DNA of 64,000 nucleotides, taken from an uncultured Poribacteria bacterium. Its GTDB lineage: Bacteria; Poribacteria; WGA-4E; WGA-3G. Below are positions 1-8,356 of the stretch, piece after piece. Location of the stretch: NCBI GenBank assembly GCA_951828515.1, contig OX639992.1:4814217-4878216 (forward strand), written 5' to 3'. Positions within the stretch are counted from its first letter, which is position 1, and every line of letters begins with the position of its first letter. The notes under the pieces were generated by a model. It was given only the letters and a program-made list of their open reading frames with translations. It was not told where the DNA came from and made no database searches. Made by a program: the position numbers and the translations under genes.

Positions 1-1321
1 CAGTAAAACTCTGGACCTGTGAAGTCTCGGATGCGTCTTGTTCACGGCGTTCGACGATTGCCTGTGCCCTTTGTGGATCCATCCCCGGTAGCAGTGCTAA
101 TATCTCAGGCGGTGCCGTGTTTATATTGATAAGTCCTTGGCGCGTATCTCCATCTTTTAGTGTTATTTTATCAACAATACCGATGAATTCCTGCTGCGTC
201 AACATCTTTACCTCTTTGATTGCATCGATGTTCTGGAACAGTCCTTGTCCCTCACGATGGCTGACAATACGTTCGGCAATGCCTTGGTCAATGCCGTCTA
301 AAGACTCCAAAGTTTCAACATCGGCGGTATTGATATTAACTTTCCCACCTTCATCATTATTGGCAGTCGGCGGTCGGTTGTCAGCAGTCGGTAAAGAGGT
401 TTCCGGTGAAGTGCCATTCTCTTGCTGACTGCTGATTGCTGATTGCTGATTGCTGTCTTCAGTCGTCAATTGGTCCCGGATATTGTTGAAAAGTTCATCG
501 GAAATCGCTTGGACATCCATGAGTGCAGAAAACTTGTCAAAATCACGTTGCTGGATGAGCGATTCCGCCTCAGCTTGTGTGAACACAGGTTGATTTTGCT
601 GTCCGCTGACCTGCGTCAACGCCTCTGCATCCGCGGTATTGATATCTACAAGCGGTTCTCCGTTCGGATCAGTACTCGCATCAACCGAGTAGATGGTAGC
701 CAAATCAACAAGCCCCAGCGGAGTCGCTGTCGGAAACCGTTGGTTGACCGCTGATGGCTGACCATTGACGGAAACCGTTTCTTGCTGGACACCGTAGAGA
801 AGTTCGGATGTCATCCCTTCGACCCGTGCAAGATCTCGAACCGTGCGATACGGTCGCCCTTCTACAATTTTGTTGGCAAGATCTTCGGTAAGCGCATCAT
901 CTGGGGAAGCCCCTGCTTGCGCAAGCAAATTACTGACAAGGCCTACGTCGGCGATATTAAGATTAACCTTTGATGCCTCATCTACAACGGTTACTTGATA
1001 ATTTAAGAAATTGCCGATCTGAATCCCGTCCTCAACCTGTCCTTGGATCGGTTCAGCCCAAGTCTCGCCGAGTGAATCAAACGGGGTTTGGTCACCGCGC
1101 ATAACTGCGAGGGTCCACTCGAAACCCGATCTCGCCGCATAGTGAAACTTCGATCTGTCCAAGAAATTCCGCTGAGTCCGCTGTTCTATATGGATTGAAT
1201 AGAGCAACTGCGCCGCAAGAATAGACAGAATAGTAAGTATCCAGAGGGTTGAGATGAGAGATAAGCCACTCTGTTCCTTGTAGAATACGTAAGAATCCCG
1301 TTGTGTGAACTGCATATCCAT
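1..1321 (-). CDS. gspK: GspK-like minor pseudopilin with four ComEA-type HhH motifs (partial, runs off left edge)
   Basis: I read this open frame directly: ATG at 1321 (next ATG at 1315), at least 440 codons, no stop before base 1. A GGAGAG ribosome site lies just upstream, overlapping the gspJ stop. The N-terminus carries a prepilin-type signal (EQSGLSLISTLWILTILSIL), then a GspK-like body. Family GspK caps the type II pseudopilus tip, usually with about 300-330 residues, so this one is long. Four helix-hairpin-helix/ComEA-type segments of the form V-x-[IL]-N-x-A occur at about residues 115, 223, 325 and 395. Residues about 284-320 are low-complexity Gln/Ser/Pro/Asn encoded by short repeats seen elsewhere in the window. 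Last visible gene of the gsp operon. A competing 91-residue frame at 1092-1367 is a shadow. Confidence 0.85.
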   Translation of the reverse strand, partial: MDMQFTQRDSYVFYKEQSGLSLISTLWILTILSILAAQLLYSIHIEQRTQRNFLDRSKFHYAARSGFEWTLAVMRGDQTPFDSLGETWAEPIQGQVEDGIQIGNFLNYQVTVVDEASKVNLNIADVGLVSNLLAQAGASPDDALTEDLANKIVEGRPYRTVRDLARVEGMTSELLYGVQQETVSVNGQPSAVNQRFPTATPLGLVDLATIYSVDASTDPNGEPLVDINTADAEALTQVSGQQNQPVFTQAEAESLIQQRDFDKFSALMDVQAISDELFNNIRDQLTTEDSNQQSAISSQQENGTSPETSLPTADNRPPTANNDEGGKVNINTADVETLESLDGIDQGIAERIVSHREGQGLFQNIDAIKEVKMLTQQEFIGIVDKITLKDGDTRQGLININTAPPEILALLPGMDPQRAQAIVERREQDASETSQVQSFT

Positions 1322-1329
1322 GAACTCTC

Positions 1330-2331
1330 CTAAGGAGTCCCGCCTGCCGGTCCACCAGCAGTAGCACTTACAGGAAGATATACCATCGTCGCCTGTGTCA
1401 TACCCGTTGACTGACCTGTCGGTTGACTCTGTGTTGTGCCTTGTGCTACATTAATGTTCGCAGGCACTTGCGCTTCACCTTGGACAGTTAGCAGGACTTG
1501 AACAGCACCCGGAAGGCTTTCAGTATCGTCCCATGAGGTACGCCACGCCTCTGCCTCTCCATCGAAATACCTCAGATCAAAACTAACAAGTCCAGCAACA
1601 AGGGTTGCGATATTAACATAAATTGGTTCACCATTCTCATCTGTCTCCGGTACCTCACCCGTTTGTAAGAGAGCACCGATAACAACTTCAGGATCGAGTG
1701 CTGTCGTTGTAACCCGAAAGAGAGCAAATCCACCGCTCTGCACATCTTCAACGGGATCTAAACCCTGTAAGGGTGACATCTCTGTAGCGGACTCACCGGG
1801 TGACGGTTCGGATCCGACAAAGTAAGCCACACGCTGCACGTCGCTTAAAAGCGGAAAAGGCGTTTGCGAGGCATTCTGAGATTGGAAACTTGCAAGCTGT
1901 TCTAAGAACGGATCTGGATCCGTCTTAACGAGCGTGACAAAACTGAGCATGTCTCTATCACCCAATTGGCTTGGACCATCTTCCGTATAGAGCGCGAGTT
2001 CTGGATCCTGTAGTGAGACTCGCATGTTGCTGAGATCCGTCACAAGCCGATCCATGGCGACTCGAGACCTCTGTGCCGCTAATATTCTCTCCTCCGTCTG
2101 ATGGTAGGCATCTACGGCTGTTTTGAAGGCAAAATACGCTGAACCCCCGATGACAACGAGGATACTTACTGCCATGAGCAACTCAATGAGCGTAAGTCCA
2201 CTATCAGCGTGTTGACTTCCAGCTTTTAACTTGCGGATTTCGGCGTACAGGAGGGCTCTGATTCCCGACGCTTCTGTAGGAGAGACTTCTGAATATGATT
2301 CGGGCGATCCCCGAAGAAAACTTTGGTTCAT
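1330..2331 (-). CDS. gspJ: GspJ-like minor pseudopilin
   Basis: 333 residues. A type III (prepilin) signal is centred on residue 45: a Gly precedes LTLIELLMAVSILVVIGG, with Glu at +5 of the mature protein, the pattern recognised by prepilin peptidase. The 45-residue leader is unusually long, so a later start is possible, but ATG 2331 has an AGGTG site eight bases upstream. The body (residues about 65-330) is a GspJ-type pseudopilin domain, followed by a Thr/Gln/Gly-rich tail. It lies between gspI (11 bases upstream) and gspK (8 bases downstream), the usual H-I-J-K order. GspJ with I and K forms the pseudopilus tip in type II secretion; that role is from the family, not tested here. Confidence 0.85.
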   Translation of the reverse strand: MNQSFLRGSPESYSEVSPTEASGIRALLYAEIRKLKAGSQHADSGLTLIELLMAVSILVVIGGSAYFAFKTAVDAYHQTEERILAAQRSRVAMDRLVTDLSNMRVSLQDPELALYTEDGPSQLGDRDMLSFVTLVKTDPDPFLEQLASFQSQNASQTPFPLLSDVQRVAYFVGSEPSPGESATEMSPLQGLDPVEDVQSGGFALFRVTTTALDPEVVIGALLQTGEVPETDENGEPIYVNIATLVAGLVSFDLRYFDGEAEAWRTSWDDTESLPGAVQVLLTVQGEAQVPANINVAQGTTQSQPTGQSTGMTQATMVYLPVSATAGGPAGGTP

Positions 2332-2342
2332 CAGACACCTCT

Positions 2343-2810
2343 TTACCGACTGCCGACTGCTGACGGCTGATCGCTATTTTGCGGCATTTGCCGATCTGCG
2401 ATATAAGTAGTCATAGATATTGAGCGTTCTCTGTTTCTATGTAACCATGTGACGGTTACTTGAACCCGACGGATGTTCTCAACATCTTCAGAATCTACGT
2501 CCTCAACAACAGAACGCCAACGGTAGCGTGTGTTTTCACCGAACTCGTCGGATTCATCACCAACATCTGGATAACCCTCCATCTCAATCTCCGCCATCCG
2601 ATATTTGAGAAGATAGAGTGCCGTCGTACTGTTGTCTGAAAGCCCTTGGTTACGTGCCGCGGTCGCAAACGCTTGCAACAGTGCTGGCAAGACTGCCGCC
2701 AAAATCGCTAACGTCACAAGGACCTCGACGAGGGTAAAGCCGCTTTTTTCTTCTGGTGCTGGACGCGTTTTTTTAATTATTCGCAAGACGTTAAATCCCG
2801 TTACTCTCAT
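2343..2810 (-). CDS. gspI: GspI-like minor pseudopilin
   Basis: 155 residues from ATG 2810; a TTG at 2873 would add 21 residues of non-leader-like sequence, so I prefer the ATG, although neither has a strong ribosome site. The leader ends in KSG, followed by FTLVEVLVTLAILAAVLPAL, a canonical pseudopilin N-terminus with Glu5. The remainder fits the short GspI fold (a V-T-V-T-W strand near the end). The last residues (SDQPSAVGSR) are encoded by a tract of CAGTCGGCAGTC-type short repeats at 2344-2372, suggesting that a repeat has replaced or extended the native C-terminus. GspI nucleates the tip complex with J and K in known type II systems. Confidence 0.85.
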   Translation of the reverse strand: MRVTGFNVLRIIKKTRPAPEEKSGFTLVEVLVTLAILAAVLPALLQAFATAARNQGLSDNSTTALYLLKYRMAEIEMEGYPDVGDESDEFGENTRYRWRSVVEDVDSEDVENIRRVQVTVTWLHRNRERSISMTTYIADRQMPQNSDQPSAVGSR

Positions 2811-2900
2811 ATCAAGACCGTAGCCCGTAGTGTAATGGAGGGCGAATGTAAAGAAAAAACCTTCAAGACACAAACCGCGCCATAACTCCGCAAGGTAAAA

Positions 2901-3668
2901 TTAAAAATTGCCCAACATCTCGATCTCCTGAGATGTGAGTTGTCGCACACGGACGCGTCCACTCGCTGCTTCAACAGTAACAGACATTATCTGATTCCGT
3001 GTGTTCCGGAGGTACACGAAAGCATCCTCAGAGGTGGAAGTAGGCGAGAAATAGATGTACGCCACGCCAGAATCGACCTCAACAGTCCTACCGTTTTGGT
3101 TAGTTACCATCGCGGCTAATGTTACATTTTGTTCCATCGGGTAGGGCACCCCCAAGATTCCACTGGCGCGTGCCAATGGAGCCTGTGAAGCGGAGGTTCC
3201 TGTTGTAGGAGGGGTTTGTAATCCCGAATTCCTTTGTGTATTATTCTGTATAGCAGCTACAACAGTAGAATTTTGAGCCGTCAGTGCCGACGTAAGCGGA
3301 CTACTCGGATTAAACGTCTCACTGGAGGCAAGCCAGTATCGCTCGTTGTCAAAATCAAAAACCACAAGGTGTGCCGTTCGATCCGTGACTGCCATATCCC
3401 GTGCAAAAGTAAGGAGGCTACGGAGTGTATAAGCAGAGGCTTTTAAGCGGCGCGTTGCCGCGAACCCTTTCAGTGCCGGCATAGAGATTACTGACAGTAT
3501 ACCGATAAGGGTTAAGACGATTAGCAACTCCGTAATTGTGAATGCCGAGGTCCCCGTAGCAACTCGAGTTGAAAAACGGGGAGACTGGAAGATTGGGGGG
3601 GAGGCATTTCTTCCATCCTTCCATCCTTCCGCCCTTTCCCCCTTCCATCTTTCTGTCATTCGCAACAT
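2901..3668 (-). CDS. gspH: GspH-like minor pseudopilin
   Basis: 255 residues from ATG 3668, which sits four bases after the gspG stop; the longer frame to 3734 would overlap gspG and is not needed. The pseudopilin segment is AFTITELLIVLTLIGILSVI, with Ala instead of Gly before the mature Phe; prepilin peptidases tolerate Ala at this site in some substrates. The leader is about 43 residues, rich in Trp/Lys/Gly/Arg, and encoded by a purine-rich repeat (3575-3655). A central segment, NSGLQTPPTTGTS, is encoded by a dispersed hairpin repeat (3208-3230). The C-terminal half has GspH-type beta strands (VAYIYFSPTSTSEDAFVYL, VRVRQLTSQEIEML). It is the connector between the pseudopilus shaft and tip in characterised systems. 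Confidence 0.8.
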   Translation of the reverse strand: MLRMTERWKGERAEGWKDGRNASPPIFQSPRFSTRVATGTSAFTITELLIVLTLIGILSVISMPALKGFAATRRLKASAYTLRSLLTFARDMAVTDRTAHLVVFDFDNERYWLASSETFNPSSPLTSALTAQNSTVVAAIQNNTQRNSGLQTPPTTGTSASQAPLARASGILGVPYPMEQNVTLAAMVTNQNGRTVEVDSGVAYIYFSPTSTSEDAFVYLRNTRNQIMSVTVEAASGRVRVRQLTSQEIEMLGNF

Positions 3669-3672
3669 TGTT

Positions 3673-4128
3673 TTAGTAGGCTCCGGTGGTTTCATCAACC
3701 CAATTGGTGATGTCCGCGTCGAGTTCAGTGCCACCTACCTTCCCATCCTTACCCATTGAATAGAGGTCATAGTCGTATCCATAATGGGTACTGGGTTGGC
3801 GATAGACGTATGGGTTACTCCATGGATCTACGAAATTGGGGCTGTCAATATAGGGACCATCCCAATTGGCAGGTGCGGGGCTTGGTACCCGCCACAAGGC
3901 ACTTAATCCCTGTTCGGTTGTCGGATATTCGCCTGTTGCGATCGCATACTGTTCCAACGCGGTTTTGATACCATTCACTTCTGTTTGTGCCTTCGCGACT
4001 TTCGCTTGCTGTGGGGCATTGATAACACGCGGCGCGATAAAGGCAGCCAAAATACCTAAAATGACAATGACAATCGTCAATTCAATGAGGGTCAACCCGG
4101 ATTGATCTGATTTGAGTCCAGCGTACAT
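3673..4128 (-). CDS. gspG: GspG major pseudopilin
   Basis: 151 residues, ATG 4128 preceded by AGGAG. A short leader ending QSG is followed by LTLIELTIVIVILGILAAFI, the hydrophobic helix with Glu5. The body shows classic GspG signatures: the PTTEQGLSALW loop, GPYI, DPW-x-NPY, and a C-terminal calcium-site region with LYSMGKDGKVGGTELDADI-x-NW. Length and motifs are typical. GspG polymerises into the pseudopilus that pushes substrates through the secretin. This is the most secure type II-specific marker in the operon and argues for secretion rather than a plain type IV pilus. The 155-base gap to gspF contains short repeats. Confidence 0.93.
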   Translation of the reverse strand: MYAGLKSDQSGLTLIELTIVIVILGILAAFIAPRVINAPQQAKVAKAQTEVNGIKTALEQYAIATGEYPTTEQGLSALWRVPSPAPANWDGPYIDSPNFVDPWSNPYVYRQPSTHYGYDYDLYSMGKDGKVGGTELDADITNWVDETTGAY

Positions 4129-4283
4129 TTTTTTTCTCCTATAATGAATATCAACAATCAGCGGTCAGCAGTCAGAAGATTGGTTTCCATCAGCAAACTG
4201 CTTCGATCCGCGGTCAGCAAGTAGGTGTAACTTCACCAGAAACCTTCTTTGCTGATGGCTGAAAGCCGATAGCCGATAGCAAT
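4129..4283. repeat. Short CAGTCGGC/CAATCAG-type repeat tract between gspF and gspG
   Basis: The intergenic DNA contains several degenerate copies of 7-10-base units such as CAATCAGCGGTCAGCAGTC (about 4152-4173) and GCTGATGGCTGAAAGCCGATAGCCGATAGC (about 4251-4280). The same sequence style appears inside gspK, at the end of gspI and after the Reg_prop genes. No coding potential seen. It resembles the short tandemly repeated repetitive sequences known from cyanobacteria in style only. Confidence 0.6.
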
Positions 4284-5510
4284 TTAATTGCTTAATAATT
4301 GGTTTGCCTCAAAGATCGGGAGGATCATCGCGACAGCGATAAATCCGATAACAAGTCCCATAAATAAAATGACAATCGGACCGATGGAACCCGTTAGACG
4401 TTCAAGGCTCTTTTTTATTTCTACATCATAGTATTCAGATAGTTTGCTGAGCATGTGAACAGGTTCACCGGATTCCTCGCCAACAGCCACCATGTGGGTG
4501 ACAAATTCAGGGAAGTCCTTGCTCCTACCCAGCTCACGTGAGAGCGAGGAGCCCTGTTCAACTTCTGTTTCTGCCGCGGCGATGACATTGCTGTATACCT
4601 TATTCCCGATAGTGTCTTTGACAACCTGGAGAGCAGGCAGCATACGCACCCCATTTTCTAAAAGTGTTGCCATCGTTCGGGTGAAGCGGACAATGGCAAA
4701 GGTGCTAAATATGGGTCCGATGAGCGGCAATTTCAGTTTTAGGCGGTCAAACCAGATTTGACCGGTTTCATGACGGAGATATTGTTTCAAGCCTGCTACG
4801 CCTACGATGACAGCGAGAAGTCCGAGCCACCAATAGGTTTGGAAGGCATCAGTGGCACCAATGAGAATTCGCGTTGGCAGCGGCAATTCGACACCGAGAT
4901 CATTGAACATGGCAGTGAATTTCGGTATGACAAGAATCATGAGTACTGCAACAGCGGAAACACTCAGGGTCAACAAGATAACTGGATAGAAGAGTGCCGA
5001 GACGACATCGTTTTTGAGGAGCCTCTGGCGTTCGGCGAATTCCGAGAGTCGTTCTAAGACTACCCCAAGGACGCCACCACTCTCGCCAGCTCTTACCATA
5101 TTGACATAAAGATCAGAAAACACCTTCGGGTGTTGGGTGAGAGCATCGTGAAAAGTCGCACCATGTTCCACATCGTACTTCACTTGTGAGATAATACGAT
5201 GAAGCGCAGGATTTTGGATTTGACCGAGTGTAACCTCCAAGGCACGTGGCAAGGGCACGTGTGCGTTCACCAGCGTTGCTAACTGGTACGTAAAAAACTC
5301 AACATCCGCCGACTTCACACCACGTCTGCCAATCTCAAACCAGCGACGCACATCAGTCGGGGCCGCATCCTCTGTCTCTTCAACAATGTCTGTGGGCCAA
5401 TAACCCATCTGCCGTAAACGAGAGATGAGCTCGGCTTTCGAGTCGGCTTCTATTGTATTTGTGACGGTACCACCGCTATGGGTGAGTGCTTCATATCGGA
5501 ATACTGGCAC
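4284..5510 (-). CDS. gspF: GspF-like inner-membrane platform protein
   Basis: 408 residues from a GTG at 5510. A TTG two codons earlier (5516) abuts the GGAGGGG ribosome site (5517-5523) with no spacer, whereas the GTG has six bases, so GTG is chosen; this gives the usual start [M]PVFRYEAL. Two T2SSF domains are visible (about residues 70-195 and 270-395), with three main membrane segments (LFYPVILLTLSVSAVAVLMI, a central YWWLGLLAVIVGVAGL, and a C-terminal GSIGPIVILFMGLVIGFIAV). The motif F-x-R-x-M-A-T-L-L-E-N-G and the G-E-x-S-G motifs are typical. GspF/PilC couples the ATPase to pseudopilin assembly. It lies 34 bases downstream of the LamG-like gene. Confidence 0.93.
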   Translation of the reverse strand: MPVFRYEALTHSGGTVTNTIEADSKAELISRLRQMGYWPTDIVEETEDAAPTDVRRWFEIGRRGVKSADVEFFTYQLATLVNAHVPLPRALEVTLGQIQNPALHRIISQVKYDVEHGATFHDALTQHPKVFSDLYVNMVRAGESGGVLGVVLERLSEFAERQRLLKNDVVSALFYPVILLTLSVSAVAVLMILVIPKFTAMFNDLGVELPLPTRILIGATDAFQTYWWLGLLAVIVGVAGLKQYLRHETGQIWFDRLKLKLPLIGPIFSTFAIVRFTRTMATLLENGVRMLPALQVVKDTIGNKVYSNVIAAAETEVEQGSSLSRELGRSKDFPEFVTHMVAVGEESGEPVHMLSKLSEYYDVEIKKSLERLTGSIGPIVILFMGLVIGFIAVAMILPIFEANQLLSN

Positions 5511-5550
5511 AATCAACCCCTCCGCTACACTTCAAGATCACACGTATACA

Positions 5551-6342
5551 TTAAAAACGCTTCAGATGTCCCCACATCGTCGCGAGTTTTGCTTGAGGTG
5601 TTACCGATAACCCACCACTGTTCGGAATACTGTCGCCGGTTATCACAACGTTGTCGAATCTCGTCGTTTGATTTGAAAGCCCTAAACCCGTTGCGCCTGT
5701 TAAGAAGTCTTGGAATCCATTTAATTGCCATGCTTGAAAACCTGCCAGTCTTCCTTCTTCTTCCGCATGCTGTTTCCTGATAGCGTTAATACGTTCAAAA
5801 CTCCGACGGTTCGGAAGTTGGATAGGTCCAATAACCTGACCACCGTTAATCCAAAAGTTTAGGATATCTTCTTCAACAGTCAACTTCAAGTGCGACCACC
5901 TGTTTAATTTTAAAGGTCGATGGAGTTTGCTATGTGAAAATACGAACGTTTGTGGGTCCTGAAAATTGCCAGCAGCAAACTTAGCTGTGGAAACGTTGTT
6001 GGCAAATGGCCAATCCCCGATGAGACACCATGCGACCCAATTATTGTTGATCCGAGTCGCAATAGCAACACCGCCGGGACCTAGTCTCTCAAGCGGTTTG
6101 ACATCAAATTCGATGGTGTAATCGCGCCATGTCTCATCACCGACTGTGAGTAGACGGGGCCAACCATCAGGACTTACCGCATGCAGTTCACCGTCAACGA
6201 TTTTCCAAGAACCGGGCACGGCATCACGAACGAGCAGTTCTTGCCACACGCCGAAGTTATTATCAAAATCCTCCACAAACACTCCTGCCCTTGCTGAAAA
6301 AGCGACGAGGAAAATAATAGTTGCAATCACTACCAACTTCAT
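5551..6342 (-). CDS. Secreted LamG-like/3-keto-disaccharide-hydrolase-fold protein inside the gsp operon
   Basis: 263 residues; ATG 6342 with GGAGGT four bases upstream. An N-terminal signal peptide (LVVIATIIFLVAFSARA) is followed by a single jelly-roll domain, with an opening VFVEDFDNNFGVWQEL, a central SWKIVDGELHA, YTIEFDVKPLERLGPGGVAI, a W-S-H-L-K-L-T-V strand and TRFDNVVITGD at the end. This is the LamG/DUF1080 concanavalin-like fold; no catalytic residues can be assigned. The last 17 residues (VTP-x-x-KLAT-x-WG-x-LK-x-F) recur in the protein at 56021-56785. Its position between gspE and gspF, 37 and 40 bases from its neighbours, suggests co-transcription and a role as a substrate or accessory of the export machine; that is inference. 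Confidence 0.8.
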   Translation of the reverse strand: MKLVVIATIIFLVAFSARAGVFVEDFDNNFGVWQELLVRDAVPGSWKIVDGELHAVSPDGWPRLLTVGDETWRDYTIEFDVKPLERLGPGGVAIATRINNNWVAWCLIGDWPFANNVSTAKFAAGNFQDPQTFVFSHSKLHRPLKLNRWSHLKLTVEEDILNFWINGGQVIGPIQLPNRRSFERINAIRKQHAEEEGRLAGFQAWQLNGFQDFLTGATGLGLSNQTTRFDNVVITGDSIPNSGGLSVTPQAKLATMWGHLKRF

Positions 6343-6379
6343 ACCAACCTCCTTTTAGTATAGACAGGTTTAGAACCGC

Positions 6380-8152
6380 TTACACGACTTCCCCAAAATC
6401 AAATTCATCTTCCTGTGTTAATCGGATGACCTCGTCAACAGTTGTCAGTCCAGCAGCCACCTTGCGCCAGCCATCTTCACGTAAGCCTTTCATACCCATT
6501 TGGACAGCGAGGCGACGGATCTCATTCGTTGACGCTTGCTTGAGTGCCATTGAACGAATCTCATCAGTCATAAGTAAAACTTCAAAGATACCGATTCTAC
6601 CTTTGTAGCCTCTTCCCCGGCACTCTTTACATCCCACCGCCCGCGGAATCTCAAGATCATAAGGAATAGCGAGGTTACCACCATTACCGTTACTCATAAG
6701 TCCTGTCAGTTCATGCATTTCAGGAGAATACATCTCACAACACGCCTTACAGACACGGCGGGCAAGCCTCTGGGCAATGATGCCTTCCACTGTGGAAGCA
6801 ACGAGATAGGGTTCAACGTTCATATCAATAAGTCGTGCGATTGCGCCAGGAGCATCGTTTGTATGAAGTGTGCTAAAGACGAGGTGTCCCGTAAGTGAGG
6901 TATGGATCGCCATCTCCGCTGTCTCGTAGTCACGAATCTCACCGACCAATACCTTATCTGGATCCTGTCGTAGGATATGGCGGAGACCTTGGGCGAAGGT
7001 AAAGCCTATATCGGGATTGACCTGGATTTGGTTGATCCCCTCTAATTCGTATTCAACCGGGTCTTCGAGTGTTATGATTTTGACATCGGGCGAGTTAATC
7101 TCTTTCAAACACGCATAAAGCGATGTCGTTTTCCCGCTACCGGTGGGTCCCGTCGCAAGGATGATACCGTATGGTTTACGAATCATGCGTTCAAAGAGTT
7201 GGAGGTTCTCTTCGGTTAACCCGAGTTCTGCAAGCCCGAAATCAATAGACTGTCGATCGAGGATACGGAGGACAACACTTTCACCGTGCAGTGTCGCAAC
7301 TGTTGGGACAGTAGAGACGCGGAGGTCTATTTGTCGATTGCCGACACTCCCAATCTGTCGACTGATTTTTCCATCTTGCGGACGTCTCCGTTCAGCAACA
7401 TCCATTCCCGCCATAATTTTGATACGCGAAGTGATGGCGGATTGGAGATAGGCGGGAGGCTGAGGTTGGTCCTCCAGCACACCATCGACACGAAAGCGGA
7501 TTTTCAGTTGCGTCGGGTAGGGTTCAATATGGATATCACTCGCCCCCATCCGGACAGCATCGATAATCATCTGGTCAACAGCATGTATAACTGTCGGATC
7601 TTGGCTGAGATCTTTCTCATCAATCCCAAAGTCGTCAATAGTCTCGCGTTCAAGAGTGGCAGTTGCGCCAACAGGTCCTTTGATACCAGCACTGAGTAGA
7701 CTTTCAGCAGTGCGTCCATAGAGGCGGACGATTGCTTCGTCAATATCGGTTTCATCGGCAAGAGTAGGCGTAATTTGGCAGCCTGTGATGAGTTCAATCT
7801 CGTCAATGAGAACGACATCCAATACATCCACCATCGCGACCGTGAGTTGATCACCCACCAACTCTATAGGCACAATCTTATTTCGGTATGCGAACCCTGG
7901 CGACACCTTTTCAAGCACGTCAGTTTCAGGAATAATACCTTCCAATTGAATAAAGGATGTTCCGCATTCCACACTCTTTGTCGCGAGCGCAAGGAGATTG
8001 GAGGGAACGCCATGCTTAGAAAGCACAGCGGCTTCGGAGGCACCGGTCTGTTTTATCTCTGCAACGATGTCTGTATAGTCCTGTTCTGAAATGAGAGATG
8101 CGTGTCGCATCACCTCAACAAGCGAGGTCCCCGTATTCAGTGTCTGTTGCAT
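6380..8152 (-). CDS. gspE: GspE-type secretion ATPase
   Basis: 590 residues. N-terminal MshEN/GspE-N-type domain (about 1-150), then the motor domain with Walker A GPTGSGKTT (about 336-344), Asp box, Walker B region LRQDPDKVLVGEIRD (about 395-409), and the His box LVFSTLHTND. A tetracysteine zinc motif is split as CKAC (about 469-472) and CKEC (about 509-512), typical of GspE/PilB and absent from PilT. It powers pseudopilin assembly at the cytoplasmic face. No good ribosome site is seen before ATG 8152. First gsp gene in the operon; a 204-base gap with a strong hairpin separates it from the HEAT-repeat gene upstream. Confidence 0.95.
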   Translation of the reverse strand: MQQTLNTGTSLVEVMRHASLISEQDYTDIVAEIKQTGASEAAVLSKHGVPSNLLALATKSVECGTSFIQLEGIIPETDVLEKVSPGFAYRNKIVPIELVGDQLTVAMVDVLDVVLIDEIELITGCQITPTLADETDIDEAIVRLYGRTAESLLSAGIKGPVGATATLERETIDDFGIDEKDLSQDPTVIHAVDQMIIDAVRMGASDIHIEPYPTQLKIRFRVDGVLEDQPQPPAYLQSAITSRIKIMAGMDVAERRRPQDGKISRQIGSVGNRQIDLRVSTVPTVATLHGESVVLRILDRQSIDFGLAELGLTEENLQLFERMIRKPYGIILATGPTGSGKTTSLYACLKEINSPDVKIITLEDPVEYELEGINQIQVNPDIGFTFAQGLRHILRQDPDKVLVGEIRDYETAEMAIHTSLTGHLVFSTLHTNDAPGAIARLIDMNVEPYLVASTVEGIIAQRLARRVCKACCEMYSPEMHELTGLMSNGNGGNLAIPYDLEIPRAVGCKECRGRGYKGRIGIFEVLLMTDEIRSMALKQASTNEIRRLAVQMGMKGLREDGWRKVAAGLTTVDEVIRLTQEDEFDFGEVV

Positions 8153-8305
8153 AGTGTATAAGCCCTACTTTTCGGCGGGATCCCGAACCTCACGCGAGAA
8201 GTAGCCTCTGTGTTATCTGTTCTATAAATCTATGGTATAGTGTCTGTTATTGATAATTAAGACGCAAGAGATAGTGATAAGTTTAACAAGCCGCCTATAT
8301 TGGGG

Positions 8306-8332
8306 ACGCGCCTTTGGAAAGCAAAGGCGCGT
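8306..8332. terminator. Strong 11-bp hairpin between the HEAT-repeat gene and gspE
   Basis: ACGCGCCTTTG pairs perfectly with CAAAGGCGCGT around a five-base loop. It lies just downstream of the HEAT-repeat gene stop (8357, minus strand). The minus-strand exit lacks a T-run and the plus-strand exit has AATTTT, so it may be an attenuator, an RNA-stabilising stem or a weak terminator. Confidence 0.5.
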
Positions 8333-8356
8333 AATTTTACCCTATCATCCGAAGGG

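Noticed and set aside
1092-1367. 91-residue minus-strand frame over the gspK start
   Set aside because: It overlaps gspJ and gspK in another frame. The gspK frame has the RBS and pseudopilin signal and continues to the window edge.
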